A DNA stretch of 64,000 nt from NCBI GenBank assembly GCA_016650295.1, contig JAENWA010000003.1:42030-106029 (forward strand), read 5' to 3'. Below are positions 1-9,036 of the stretch, piece after piece. The stretch is from Desulfuromonadales bacterium (GTDB taxonomy: Bacteria; Desulfobacterota; Desulfuromonadia; Geobacterales; Pseudopelobacteraceae). A program made the translations under genes and the position numbers. The notes under the pieces were generated by a model, which had not been told where the DNA came from, ran no database searches, and was given only the letters and a program-made list of their open reading frames with translations. Every line of letters starts with the position of its first letter. Within the stretch, counting starts at the first letter, position 1.

Positions 1-3000
1 CTGCACTTCGCCGGGCTGGAGCACGCTTGTTCCGTAACCGAACTGGATGGAACTGAAGTCTTCGCCGCCGCCGAACATGGACGAGATCAGCGAGAAGGGT
101 GAGGTGACCGCCTTGACCAGCAGGTTCTGCAGAACCTGGAAGACGAGTTTCCAGATGCTGAATTCCGGGTCGTCGGTGCGTCCGGTAACCGGCACGTCCA
201 GGTGGATCTCGCCCTTGCGGTCCTTGAGCAGGGCCAGGCCCAGTTTGACCGGCAGCTTGGTGGCCTTGTCGCTGTCCACTTTATCGCCAAAGGTAAACTG
301 GTCGATAAAGATCCTGTTTTCAGAAACAAGCTGTTTTTTGTCTATTTTGTACTTCAGCTCCAGGGAGAGTTTGCCCTTTTCGACCGTGTACCCCAGGAAG
401 GTGCCGGAGTAGGGCGTCACCGGCGACAGCTCGATGTCCTGGAAGGCGACCTTCAGATCCACGAACAGATCATCACGTAAGGGATTGATCTGGCCGGTGA
501 TCTGGAGCGGAGAGTGATTCTCAAGGTTGCCGCGCAGGTCCACGTCGGCAAACTTCGCATCTTCCGATGACAGGCCGCTGACCTTGCCCCCCAGATTGTA
601 AAAGGTTGTGGAGAAGCGCTGCGGCAGGTGGTTGTCGGTGAAGGCCAGGGTTCCATCCTGTATCGTTACCGCATCGATCCGGATCTGTTTCCTGGCGGCT
701 GCGGACTGCTGCGGGGCAGGAGCGGGCGGCTGTACGGCAGGTTTTGCTGCCGCAGGAACCGGTATCTGGGGGATATCCGGCTTCGTCTCTTCATCCTTCT
801 GCACCAGGTTCTGCAGGTTCAGGGTGCCATCCTTGCGAATGATGATGCGTGAGTAGACACCGTTGAGGGCTATTTCTCGCAGGGCCAGGCTGAACGGTTC
901 CAGGTTGCCCTGAATCTCGTCCAATTGCAGGCTTTCCCACTTGAGCAGATCCTCCTCCTCAAAAGAGTCGATAGCGTGAAAGGAGCGCACCCCGGCGCTG
1001 CCCTTGAATGTTCCGGTCGGCTTGCCCTCTTTGAGGGCAATGTCCACATTCATGCTGGTATCGGCGGTACCGCCCAGGATAAAGACGTTTATGTTTTCGG
1101 GGAAATAGGCCTCGAAGTCACGCAACGGCATATGCCCGATGTTCACGCTCCCCTTGTAGCGGAAGGGGGCCGGGGTGATGTCGCCACTGGCTTTGAGCGG
1201 GGTGTCTTTGTTGAAGGTAGAGGCAAAGCGCAGCGCCGCCGGGGTAAACCTGGGCCCGTTCAGGTTTGACAGGCTCAGACTGGTGTTTCTGAGCGTAAAG
1301 CGCGGATTGTCTTCCATGGTTTTGTCGGTAAATGATGTGGTAAATTTGTCGATCAGGATCTTTTTGAAGCGGAATGAAAAGTCCTTGGCAGCCTGCTGAC
1401 CCTTCGCTGAAGCGGTCTTGATTGCGGCGGGCTTTGCCGCCGATGTTTCAGGTGCCGGCTTGTTTTTCTTCAACAGCGACAGGATCGAAATACTGCCATC
1501 CTCCTCGCGGGAAAGGGAGAGTGTTCCCTTGGAGAGTTTGACCTCGTCGATAGCTATGGAGTTGTTTTTCTGGCTGTAGCCGGAGCCGTTCACCTCGAAA
1601 CGGGCCACGTCAAAACCTTCCTTGTCGCCGTAGCGGGCCGAGAGTCTACTGGCCAGGAATTTCCCGTCTGTCACTGCCAAGCCGTCTTCATTGTTGTAGG
1701 TTGCAACGGAGGAGACATCGACCGTCCCCTTGACCGGTGACGTCAGCAGCGGCGAAAGATAGGGCCAGCCGCGCTCCAGTTTCAGGCCGTCCAGTTCAGT
1801 GGAGACGGTTGCGGTCATCGGGGTAAGCGAGAAGCTGCCGTCGGCGTTGAAGCTGGCCTGCTGGTCAAGTAGCATTGACAGGTCGAAGTCAGCTGTTTTG
1901 CCCGTTTCGGTAGTGAAATTTGTTACCGTTGCATCTATGTCGGTGACAGTACCTTTGAAACCGCCTGCCGGCTGAGCATCGTTGAAGTGTACGATAGCGT
2001 CCGTCAGGTTGAATGAAGCAACCTGTACCAGTGTCTGCTGCTTCTTGCCGTCATCGGACTTCTTTGCCGGTTCCGGTTCAGGAGTTTTTTCCTTTTTTGC
2101 CGCCTGCGGGAGCAGCTGGCTGTACATCCATTCCCCTTTGGCGCTGCGGCTGACGAACAGTTCCAGTCCTTCGACCGTAATTGCATCAAACAGGAAACGC
2201 TGGGCAAAGACCTCCAGTTCCGTGGCTTTCACCTGGAGTGAGGGGAGCTTGAACAGTGGTTGGCCACCCCTCAGGTTCACGGCGATATCATCCAGCCTGA
2301 AGCCGCCCTTGACGCCCAGCTCAGGTTTCCTGTCGCTGGAAATCCGATAACTGACATCGCAGTTGATGGTCAGCCGGCCAGCAGCCAGATTGACCGGTGG
2401 TTTGACCGGTGAGTAGGCTGCATATTCCGGCAGGGCCAAGCCTTTGAGATCAATATGTACTGAGGTTTCCATGGATTTACTGAGCGGTTTGGTCTTGCCG
2501 GAAAAGCCGAACGGCGCACCATTCACCAGGGCCGAAATGCGCGGGTCGGTGTATTTTTCCACCAGGTAGGGGATGTTGCTGATAAACGGAATGGCAATCT
2601 CAAGATTGCGTATCGTGTGTTTCCTGCCCCCTTCCACGGCCCGGTCATCGAAGTCCGCCGAACCGTTTTTAAGAATGATGTTGTTGACGGAAAACTGGAA
2701 CTCACTCTTGGGTTTCTTGGGTTTGGCATTCTGGCGTTCGATGATATCGTTGAAGTTGTAGCTGTTGGCAGCCAGCCGCGCAATTGAGACCGCCGGGCTC
2801 TCCACAGTTATCTCCGGGATGATCAATGCCCATTTGAAAATCGAGGCCAGTCCGATGGATGCGCGCAGGTTGGCGATGGAGACAAACGGGCCGCCGTCTT
2901 TGGCCTGGATGGCGAAGCCGCTGACCGTGACGGTCAGGGTAAAGGGGTTGATGGCAACCTTCTCGATCCGGACCTTTCTTCCGGTCTCATCCGCTATGGC

Positions 3001-3108
3001 CGCTATGGCCTTGTTCCTGACAATGATCGGTAACATGGCGGCAACAAAGAGTACGAGTGCCAGTGCTGAAGCAAGACATATCAGCGCTATTTTTTTTCTT
3101 TTAGCCAT
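1..3108 (-). CDS. DUF748 / AsmA-like envelope protein (3' end outside the window)
   Basis: The frame is open from an ATG at 3108 down to base 1, 1036 codons with no stop, so the protein is larger still. It starts with a basic stretch and one hydrophobic segment (about residues 4-28, MAKRKKIALICLASALAL), an inner-membrane anchor with the bulk outside the cytoplasm. The rest alternates short beta-rich stretches (FDDRAVEGG, GLALPEYAAYSPVKPPVNL) with a Lys/Glu/Pro-rich break (near bases 2030-2110), as in DUF748 proteins of the AsmA/TamB-like superfamily, which are thought to bridge inner and outer membrane for lipid or outer-membrane assembly. The last visible residues (SSMFGGGEDFSSIQFGYG) fit the start of the C-terminal DUF748 module. 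It is transcribed divergently from cimA. The family call is good; the substrate is unknown. Confidence 0.8.
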   Translation of the reverse strand, partial: MAKRKKIALICLASALALVLFVAAMLPIIVRNKAIAAIADETGRKVRIEKVAINPFTLTVTVSGFAIQAKDGGPFVSIANLRASIGLASIFKWALIIPEITVESPAVSIARLAANSYNFNDIIERQNAKPKKPKSEFQFSVNNIILKNGSADFDDRAVEGGRKHTIRNLEIAIPFISNIPYLVEKYTDPRISALVNGAPFGFSGKTKPLSKSMETSVHIDLKGLALPEYAAYSPVKPPVNLAAGRLTINCDVSYRISSDRKPELGVKGGFRLDDIAVNLRGGQPLFKLPSLQVKATELEVFAQRFLFDAITVEGLELFVSRSAKGEWMYSQLLPQAAKKEKTPEPEPAKKSDDGKKQQTLVQVASFNLTDAIVHFNDAQPAGGFKGTVTDIDATVTNFTTETGKTADFDLSMLLDQQASFNADGSFSLTPMTATVSTELDGLKLERGWPYLSPLLTSPVKGTVDVSSVATYNNEDGLAVTDGKFLASRLSARYGDKEGFDVARFEVNGSGYSQKNNSIAIDEVKLSKGTLSLSREEDGSISILSLLKKNKPAPETSAAKPAAIKTASAKGQQAAKDFSFRFKKILIDKFTTSFTDKTMEDNPRFTLRNTSLSLSNLNGPRFTPAALRFASTFNKDTPLKASGDITPAPFRYKGSVNIGHMPLRDFEAYFPENINVFILGGTADTSMNVDIALKEGKPTGTFKGSAGVRSFHAIDSFEEEDLLKWESLQLDEIQGNLEPFSLALREIALNGVYSRIIIRKDGTLNLQNLVQKDEETKPDIPQIPVPAAAKPAVQPPAPAPQQSAAARKQIRIDAVTIQDGTLAFTDNHLPQRFSTTFYNLGGKVSGLSSEDAKFADVDLRGNLENHSPLQITGQINPLRDDLFVDLKVAFQDIELSPVTPYSGTFLGYTVEKGKLSLELKYKIDKKQLVSENRIFIDQFTFGDKVDSDKATKLPVKLGLALLKDRKGEIHLDVPVTGRTDDPEFSIWKLVFQVLQNLLVKAVTSPFSLISSMFGGGEDFSSIQFGYGTSVLQPGEVQ

Positions 3109-3300
3109 GGCATGAATCCGTTGGAGGAAGGTTTTATTAAACAGTTTATACCACACATTCTACGCAATGTGATTTCATAGTTACCGTTTTTGGCAGGTTT
3201 CACAGCAAGATCTTGCGGTTTTTGTTGAAAAATAAACCTAAAGCGGCTACAAGAGAAAACGTTTTCATTTCAGCATGAAGCATACTTTCGGGAGGTAACG

Positions 3301-4869
3301 ATGAGCCTTGTTAAATTGTATGACACAACCCTGCGTGACGGGACACAGGCCGAGGATATCTCATTTCTGGTTGAGGATAAAATCCGGATTGCCCGACGTC
3401 TGGACGAGATTGGGGTGCATTATATCGAAGGCGGCTGGCCGGGAAGCAATCCCAAGGACGTCAGCTTTTTCAAGGATATCAAGAAAGAAAAGCTTTCCCA
3501 GGCCAGGATAGCTGCCTTCGGTTCCACGCGCCGGGCCAAGGTAACACCCGACAAGGACAGTAACATCATCACCCTGGTCAAGGCCGAGGCTGATGCTATC
3601 ACCATCTTCGGCAAGACCTGGGACTTCCATGTACGTGAGGCGCTGCGAATCTCGCTGGAGGAAAACCTGGAGCTGATCTTTGATTCGCTGGAGTATCTCA
3701 AGAAACATGCCCCGGAAGTATTCTACGACGCCGAGCATTTCTTCGACGGTTACAAGGCCAATCCCGAATATGCCCTCAAGACCCTCAAGGCAGCCGAAGA
3801 TGCCAACGCCGACTGCATCATCCTCTGTGACACCAACGGCGGCACCATGCCGTTCGAGATGGCCGAGATCATCAAGGCGGTCAAGAAACATATCAAGACC
3901 CCTCTGGGTATACACACCCATAACGACGGTGATTGCGCGGTGGCCAACTCGATGATTGCCGTCGAGCAGGGCATCGTTCAGGTGCAGGGCACCATCAACG
4001 GCTTCGGTGAGCGTTGCGGCAATGCCAACCTCTGCTCGATCATTCCGGCTCTCAAGGTCAAGATGAAGAAGGAGTGCATCACCGATGAACAGATGCGCCA
4101 CCTGCGCGATCTTTCCCGCTATGTCTACGAACTGGCCAACCTTTCCCCCAACAAGCATCAGGCCTATGTGGGCAACTCGGCCTTCGCCCACAAGGGTGGC
4201 GTGCATGTCAGCGCCATTCAGCGCCATCCAGAAACCTATGAGCACATGCGACCCGAACTGGTCGGTAACTGTACCCGCGTACTGATCTCCGATTTGTCCG
4301 GCCGCGCCAACATCCTGGCCAAGGCCGAGGAGTTCAATATTAACCTGGACAGCAAAGACCCGGTTACCCTGGAGATCCTGGAGAACATCAAGGAGATGGA
4401 GAACCGCGGCTACCAGTTCGAAGGGGCCGAGGCTTCCTTTGAGCTGTTGATGAAGAAGGCCCTGGGAACCCATAAAAAGTTTTTTACCGTTCTCGGATTT
4501 CGCGTAATTGATGAAAAGCGGGGCGAAGAGCAGAAGCCGATGGCAGAGGCCACGATCAGGGTCAAGGTTGGCGGCAAGGTTGAGCATACCGCTGCCGAGG
4601 GGAGCGGTCCGGTCAATGCGCTGGACAATGCCCTGCGCAAGGCTCTGGAAAAGTTCTATCCCAAGCTGAAAGAACTCAAACTGCTGGATTACAAGGTGCG
4701 CGTCCTGCCTGCCGGACTCGGGACCGCTTCAGCCATCCGTGTTCTGATCGAATCCGGTGACAAGCATTCCCGCTGGGGAACGGTCGGTGTTTCCGACAAT
4801 ATCATCGATGCGTCCTATCAGGCGCTGATCGACAGCATCGACTACAAGCTGCACAAGACCGAAGAGTAA
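3301..4869 (+). CDS. cimA: (R)-citramalate synthase
   Basis: Condenses pyruvate and acetyl-CoA to (R)-citramalate, the first step of the threonine-independent isoleucine route used by Geobacter. The 522-aa protein has the HMGL-like TIM-barrel start [17 protein letters not shown], the metal/substrate motif [13 protein letters not shown] at about residues 202-214, the glycine loop [11 protein letters not shown], and the C-terminal LeuA allosteric dimerisation domain (about 385-515). The SD is GGGAGG, 6 nt before ATG. The long N-terminal barrel with EDISF and the overall length separate it from 2-isopropylmalate synthase. The 192 bp to the divergent DUF748 gene must hold its promoter; no convincing -35/-10 pair was picked out. 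A 15-bp gap to the next gene suggests co-transcription. Confidence 0.93.
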   Translation: MSLVKLYDTTLRDGTQAEDISFLVEDKIRIARRLDEIGVHYIEGGWPGSNPKDVSFFKDIKKEKLSQARIAAFGSTRRAKVTPDKDSNIITLVKAEADAITIFGKTWDFHVREALRISLEENLELIFDSLEYLKKHAPEVFYDAEHFFDGYKANPEYALKTLKAAEDANADCIILCDTNGGTMPFEMAEIIKAVKKHIKTPLGIHTHNDGDCAVANSMIAVEQGIVQVQGTINGFGERCGNANLCSIIPALKVKMKKECITDEQMRHLRDLSRYVYELANLSPNKHQAYVGNSAFAHKGGVHVSAIQRHPETYEHMRPELVGNCTRVLISDLSGRANILAKAEEFNINLDSKDPVTLEILENIKEMENRGYQFEGAEASFELLMKKALGTHKKFFTVLGFRVIDEKRGEEQKPMAEATIRVKVGGKVEHTAAEGSGPVNALDNALRKALEKFYPKLKELKLLDYKVRVLPAGLGTASAIRVLIESGDKHSRWGTVGVSDNIIDASYQALIDSIDYKLHKTEE

Positions 4870-4884
4870 GACCGTTCAAGCCGT

Positions 4885-5442
4885 ATGGAGCGTTACCAGC
4901 GCCTCATGATCCTTCTGCTGGCTGTCGCTGTTGCCATTCCTGTTGTTGTCAGAAGTCGCCCGGGTGCAGTTCAACACACTCCGGCGGCTTTTTCCGTGCT
5001 GACGGCTGCCCAGGGATATGTTCAAGTATCCGGTGACGTCAGGCATCCCGGAATATATCCGCTAACCGCCAAAATAATGACGACTGCTGTCATTGAAATG
5101 GCGGTGCCTGCGCATCCAATTATTTCCATGGAACCGTCCGCTGCCGGGACTGATCCGGTTGTCAACGGGGAGGCGCTTCAGGTGAGCATTTCCGGCGTAG
5201 GAAAGGCTAAGGTGACCAGAGGGAGCATCGCCGTTGCGGAACGGCTTGTTCTGGGTATCCCTCTGGATCTGAACACAATCAACGAAACGGACCTGGACAA
5301 AGTCCCCGGTATCGGGCCGGCCATGGCCAGCAGAATTGTCATGCATCGTCAAAATAATGGCGGACGCATGTCGGTTCAGGATCTGCTCATGGTCGAAGGC
5401 ATCGGTGAAAAGAAATTTTCAATATTGCGTAACTATTTCTAA
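4885..5442 (+). CDS. Membrane-anchored helix-hairpin-helix (ComEA-like) protein
   Basis: A 185-aa protein with an N-terminal hydrophobic anchor (residues 7-24), a short SLBB/ComEA-like stretch containing VQVSGDVRHPGIYPL (about 45-62), and a C-terminal double helix-hairpin-helix domain (about 128-185: LNTINETDLDKVPGIGPAMA, then VEGIGEKKFSILRNYF). This order matches ComEA-type DNA-binding proteins, which capture DNA at the outer face of the membrane. No comEC or other competence gene is adjacent, so a role in DNA uptake is only inferred. It follows cimA by 15 bp. Confidence 0.8.
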   Translation: MERYQRLMILLLAVAVAIPVVVRSRPGAVQHTPAAFSVLTAAQGYVQVSGDVRHPGIYPLTAKIMTTAVIEMAVPAHPIISMEPSAAGTDPVVNGEALQVSISGVGKAKVTRGSIAVAERLVLGIPLDLNTINETDLDKVPGIGPAMASRIVMHRQNNGGRMSVQDLLMVEGIGEKKFSILRNYF

Positions 5443-5574
5443 CTATTCGGTTTTTTAGTTATTTATCAGAAGTACCTGAATAATCTGCTCCATGGTTTAC
5501 CATCTTGGCACGTATGGTGTATTACCCATTGATATTGAAAGCACAATTGCTATCACATCAATGGGAGGATTGTT

Positions 5575-5730
5575 ATGCAATGTCCACGCTGCAAAGGCCG
5601 CATGTTTGCCGAGAAATTTTATGATTTTGTTCGTTCCTTTGATGCCTGGAAATGCACCTGCTGTGGTGAGGTGCTGGATTCGACGATCCTGGCCAACCGG
5701 GCTCGCAGCAACAACACGCACCTCGGCTGA
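5575..5730 (+). CDS. Small zinc-ribbon protein (51 aa)
   Basis: A short gene with a strong SD (GGGAGG ending 6 nt before ATG at 5575). It encodes MQCPRCKGRMF, a linker, then WKCTCCGEVLDSTI, so two CxxC pairs form a treble-clef or zinc-ribbon knuckle. The C-terminal tail is basic and Asn-rich (NRARSNNTHLG). Function is not known; small zinc ribbons of this kind often bind RNA or act as accessory transcription factors. A terminator-like hairpin follows about 40 bp later, so it looks monocistronic. Confidence 0.75.
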   Translation: MQCPRCKGRMFAEKFYDFVRSFDAWKCTCCGEVLDSTILANRARSNNTHLG

Positions 5731-5768
5731 CAGCACGATACAACGCCGCTATAACTGGTCACAATCAA

Positions 5769-5798
5769 GGGGAATCCGGTAACGGGTTTCCCTTTTTG
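5769..5798 (+). terminator. Rho-independent terminator
   Basis: Stem GGGAA-CC / GG-TTTCCC with a GGTAACG loop and one internal mismatch, followed by a run of T. It ends the zinc-ribbon transcript. Confidence 0.6.
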
Positions 5799-5895
5799 TT
5801 TGACAGGAACCGCACGGAAGGGCTATTGAATTTAACTCTTCTGCGGAGCGATTTGGTTCGTGGGGCGCTGAATATAGAATGTCTACGGGGTTGAT

Positions 5896-6612
5896 ATGAG
5901 AAATGACGGCAGAAACAATAATGTATTGCGGCAGGTCCGCATTACCAGAAATTTTACGAAACACGCCGAAGGCTCCGTGCTGGTTGAATTCGGTGATACC
6001 CGGGTGATCTGCACCGCCTCGGTCGAAGAATCGGTTCCTCCGTTTCTGCGGGGCAAGGGCACCGGCTGGGTGACGGCCGAGTATTCCATGCTGCCGCGGG
6101 CAACTCATACCCGTTCCTCCCGCGAGGCGGCCAGAGGCAAGCAGAGCGGCCGTACGCTGGAGATCCAGCGCCTGATCGGCCGCTCACTGCGGGCGGTAAC
6201 AGATCTGGCGGCGCTGGGAGAACGCTCCATAACTATCGATTGCGATGTAATCCAGGCAGATGGCGGGACCCGCACCGCTTCCATTACCGGGGCCTACGTT
6301 GCCCTGCATGATGCCTTATCGACCTTGCGGGACAAGGGGCTGCTTGCACAGCTTCCACTCAGGGAGGCTGTTGCTGCCGTCAGCGTAGGTATCGTCGGCG
6401 GCGAAGCAGTGCTGGATCTCAACTATCTGGAAGATTCTTCGGCTGAGGTGGACATGAATTTCGTCATGACTTCCAGCAACCGTTTTGTGGAGGTGCAGGG
6501 TACGGCCGAGGCGGAACCCTTTACCGTCGCCCAGATGGATGCCATGCGGGTTCTGGCCGAAGAGGGTATCCGCACGCTTTTCACCATCCAGCGTGGGGCG
6601 CTGGGAGAATGA
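5896..6612 (+). CDS. rph: Ribonuclease PH
   Basis: A phosphorolytic 3'-5' exoribonuclease that trims tRNA 3' ends, acting as a hexameric ring in the cytoplasm. The 238-aa length is standard. Family hallmarks are visible: the phosphate/RNA-binding block [19 protein letters not shown], the [17 protein letters not shown] helix, [19 protein letters not shown], and [12 protein letters not shown]. The stop overlaps the next start by 4 nt (ATGA), so it is translationally coupled to rdgB, the usual rph-rdgB pairing in Geobacteraceae and many other bacteria. Confidence 0.96.
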   Translation: MRNDGRNNNVLRQVRITRNFTKHAEGSVLVEFGDTRVICTASVEESVPPFLRGKGTGWVTAEYSMLPRATHTRSSREAARGKQSGRTLEIQRLIGRSLRAVTDLAALGERSITIDCDVIQADGGTRTASITGAYVALHDALSTLRDKGLLAQLPLREAVAAVSVGIVGGEAVLDLNYLEDSSAEVDMNFVMTSSNRFVEVQGTAEAEPFTVAQMDAMRVLAEEGIRTLFTIQRGALGE

Positions 6613-7205
6613 ATGAGCTGGTGATCGCCACCCGCAACCGGGGCAAGCTGAAAGAGATTCAGGCACTTCTGGACGGGGTTGTTGGTACGGTGCGCTGTGC
6701 CGCCGATTTTCCCGAATTCCCCGAGACGGTCGAAGACGGCGCTACCTTCCGGGAAAATGCCCTCAAAAAGGCCCGCGAGGCGATGCTCTTTACCGGTCTG
6801 GCGGCTCTGGCCGATGATTCGGGGCTGGTGGTGGATGTGCTGGATGGCCGCCCCGGGGTTTATTCCGCTCGTTTTGCGGGAGAAGGCGCCGGAGATTCCG
6901 CCAATAATCGGCGGCTCCTGGAAGAGTTGGTCGAATTCCCCGCTGCCCAACGTCAGGCAGCCTTTGTCTGCGTACTCGCTTTTGTGACCCCTGCCGGTGA
7001 CGAGCAGGTGTTTACGGGCAGGGTAGGGGGCGTTATCCTTACGGAGGAGCGAGGTGCGGATGGTTTTGGTTATGACCCGCTTTTTCTGGTGGATGGTTTT
7101 GATCGCACTATGGCGGAACTCTCCCTGCGGGAGAAGAACAGTATCAGCCACCGTGGCCAGGCGCTGAGGGGCTTTCGGGCATTCTTAGGAGCCTGCCGGA
7201 CTTAG
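6609..7205 (+). CDS. rdgB: XTP/dITP diphosphatase (RdgB/HAM1)
   Basis: Hydrolyses non-canonical purine nucleotides (dITP, XTP) to keep them out of DNA and RNA. The 198-aa protein begins [17 protein letters not shown] (the HAM1 nucleotide-binding start), has [31 protein letters not shown] and the C-terminal SHR motif (ISHRGQAL). The oddity is the end: the last five residues (GACRT) and the TAG stop at 7203-7205 lie in the left terminal repeat of the 162-bp palindromic element that begins exactly at 7188, so insertion of that element appears to have replaced the native C-terminus. The catalytic core is intact and the enzyme should work. Confidence 0.95.
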   Translation: MNELVIATRNRGKLKEIQALLDGVVGTVRCAADFPEFPETVEDGATFRENALKKAREAMLFTGLAALADDSGLVVDVLDGRPGVYSARFAGEGAGDSANNRRLLEELVEFPAAQRQAAFVCVLAFVTPAGDEQVFTGRVGGVILTEERGADGFGYDPLFLVDGFDRTMAELSLREKNSISHRGQALRGFRAFLGACRT

Positions 7206-7349
7206 GATAAATCTACTGCAAATCCGCCTGGGCGGTCCATATTTCACCGCTTTCTTGGTCAATAGAACGCCTATTGACCTGCAAAATCGGCAAAAGCTGT
7301 CCTCGCCCAGTCGAATTTTCGCTACGATTTCCTAAGTCCGACAGACTCC
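7188..7349. repeat. 162-bp palindromic repeat / MITE-like element, copy 1
   Basis: Near-identical to the reverse complement of 48124-48285 (about seven differences by eye). The ends are imperfect 20-bp inverted repeats (left GGAGCCTGCCGGACTTAGGA, right ending TCCGACAGACTCC). The centre is a 9-bp hairpin GGTCAATAG / CTATTGACC, and most of the two arms between can pair, so the whole unit can fold into one long imperfect hairpin. No ORF fits inside. It fills the gap between rdgB and the RlmD gene. A non-autonomous mobile element is the simplest reading; no target duplication is obvious. Confidence 0.8.
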
Positions 7350-7366
7350 TCAAACAAGGGTAATAC

Positions 7367-8839
7367 ATGAAAAAAGAAAGCAGTAACAAACCGAAGAGAA
7401 AGCCCGTCAGGGCTGCAACCGACAAGCCCTCTGCCGTTGTTGCGCCGCTGGAAGTGCAGCAGCGGCCACGGCTGGCACGTAATATGATCGTGGAGGCCTC
7501 TGTCTCGGCCATTGATGATGATGGCTACGGAACCGCACGCATTGACGGGATGTCGTTCAAAATAGGGGGCGCCCTGCCGGGAGACGTGGTGCTGGCCAAG
7601 ATTGACCACGTATCATTCGGTAATGTCACCGCACACCTGCACAAGCTGCTGCAGCCGTCTTCCCTGCGGAGCAAACGCCCCCCCTGCAAGGTCAGCAGCG
7701 AGTGTCTCGGCTGTCCGTTGATCTCCATGCGTTATGTGGATCAGAAGGTCTGGAAACGCGGGATGATCCTGAATGAACTGGCCGTCTATCCGGAACTGGC
7801 CGACATCACCGTCCACCCGCTGATGTCGCCTGACCGGCTGATCCATTACCGCAACTCCGCCAAGCTGATCGTGGCCGGTAAATACTCCGAACCGTACCTT
7901 GGTATCTACCGTCGCGCCAGTCATGATGTATTTGATCTGGATGAGTGCCCGATCCATCACCCGCTGATCAACCGCGTCATGGAGGTGGTGCGCCGCGGCA
8001 TCATCAAGATGAAGGTGCAGATCTACAACCCCCGCAGCAAGATGGGGCTGTTGCGCTATCTGGTGGTCAGGGTCTCCGAGTTCGAGCAGAAGGCCATGGT
8101 GGTGCTGATAACGGCGGATAAAGGCTACAATGAGATTCATCACCTGTCCCGTTTTATTCGCGAGGCGCTGCCGGAAGTGGAGGTGCTTGCCAGCAATGTC
8201 AACAACTCCGAAGGCAATGTCATCTTCGGGCAGAAGGACACCTTTATCACCAAAAAACAGTATCTGACCGAGCAGGTTGGAGATGTGTACCTGCAGATTT
8301 CCCCCCGTTCATTTTTTCAGGTCAACAGCAGCGGTGCACGCCTGATATACGATAAAGTAAAGGAATTTGCCGCTCTTGACCGGAATTCGACCGTTCTAGA
8401 CCTGTACTGCGGAATCGGCGGTATCGGACTGTTCCTGGCGGGCCAGGCCAAAAAGGTCATCGGGATAGAAGTAGTGGAAGAGGCGGTGGCCGATGCCCGC
8501 AAAAATGCCCGGCTTAACGGTTTCACTAACTGCCGATTCGAGGCAGGTGATGCGGCTGAGTTGCTGGATGAGCTGGCCGATGAAGGCGAGCAGATCGATG
8601 CGGTCGTGTTGAACCCGCCCCGCAAGGGGTGTGACGAGCAGGTACTGCATGGAGTTGCCGGGCTTTCACCGCGTACGATCGTTTACGTCTCCTGCTCGCC
8701 CCAGAGCCTGATGCGGGATCTTGCTGTGCTAAAAAAACTGGGTTATACATGCCGTGAAATCCAGCCGATTGATATGTTTCCCCAGACGGTGCATGTGGAG
8801 AATGTCGCCCGCCTGGAAAAAAGTGATAAATCTGCTTGA
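7367..8839 (+). CDS. rlmD: 23S rRNA (uracil-C5)-methyltransferase, RlmD/RumA family
   Basis: A SAM-dependent enzyme that makes 5-methyluridine in 23S rRNA. The 490-aa protein has a basic N-terminal extension (KPKRKPVRA), a TRAM domain (about 35-100), four cysteines for a 4Fe-4S cluster (PPCKVSSECLGCPL near 105-118 and DECPIHH near 190), the Rossmann SAM motif DLYCGIGGIGLF (about 345), NPPRKGCDEQVL and the catalytic cysteine in YVSCSPQSLMRDL. Assignment to position 1939 rests on family resemblance; RlmC or TrmA-like specificity cannot be excluded. It starts 17 bp after the palindromic element. Its stop overlaps the -35 of the downstream tRNA promoter. Confidence 0.9.
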   Translation: MKKESSNKPKRKPVRAATDKPSAVVAPLEVQQRPRLARNMIVEASVSAIDDDGYGTARIDGMSFKIGGALPGDVVLAKIDHVSFGNVTAHLHKLLQPSSLRSKRPPCKVSSECLGCPLISMRYVDQKVWKRGMILNELAVYPELADITVHPLMSPDRLIHYRNSAKLIVAGKYSEPYLGIYRRASHDVFDLDECPIHHPLINRVMEVVRRGIIKMKVQIYNPRSKMGLLRYLVVRVSEFEQKAMVVLITADKGYNEIHHLSRFIREALPEVEVLASNVNNSEGNVIFGQKDTFITKKQYLTEQVGDVYLQISPRSFFQVNSSGARLIYDKVKEFAALDRNSTVLDLYCGIGGIGLFLAGQAKKVIGIEVVEEAVADARKNARLNGFTNCRFEAGDAAELLDELADEGEQIDAVVLNPPRKGCDEQVLHGVAGLSPRTIVYVSCSPQSLMRDLAVLKKLGYTCREIQPIDMFPQTVHVENVARLEKSDKSA

Positions 8840-8864
8840 CTTGAACGGCACTTACTGATAAACA
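8836..8864 (+). promoter_or_regulatory. Sigma-70 promoter for tRNA-Val
   Basis: TTGACT at 8836-8841, 17-bp spacer, TAAACA at 8859-8864, about 18 nt before the mature tRNA 5' end. The -35 overlaps the stop codon of the upstream methylase gene. Confidence 0.5.
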
Positions 8865-8881
8865 TCTTTATCTTGTGATGC

Positions 8882-8956
8882 AGGCGCGTAGCTCAGGGGT
8901 AGAGCACTAGCTCGACACGCTAGGGGTCGACGGTTCGAGACCGTCCGCGCCTACCA
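8882..8956 (+). tRNA. tRNA-Val (anticodon GAC)
   Basis: A full cloverleaf can be drawn: acceptor AGGCGCG / CGCGCCT (7 bp), D arm GCTC..GAGC, anticodon stem CTAGC/GCTAG with loop TCGACAC (GAC at positions 34-36), T arm GACGG-TTCGAGA-CCGTC, discriminator A and an encoded CCA. 75 nt. Confidence 0.95.
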
Positions 8957-8975
8957 TTAACAGCAGCAGTCTAGG

Positions 8976-9002
8976 GGCATCGATGGGTTCGATGCCTTTT
9001 CT
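8976..9002 (+). terminator. Rho-independent terminator after tRNA-Val
   Basis: An 8-bp stem GGCATCGA / TCGATGCC followed by TTTT; it separates the tRNA from thrS. Confidence 0.75.
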
Positions 9003-9036
9003 GTTTCACTTTTTCACCTGTTCAGAGGAATTCTAA

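Noticed and set aside
3361..4587. 408-codon open frame on the minus strand within cimA
   Set aside because: It is antisense to a well-conserved gene, has no SD and no recognisable motif; long antisense frames arise in codon-biased genes of this GC content.
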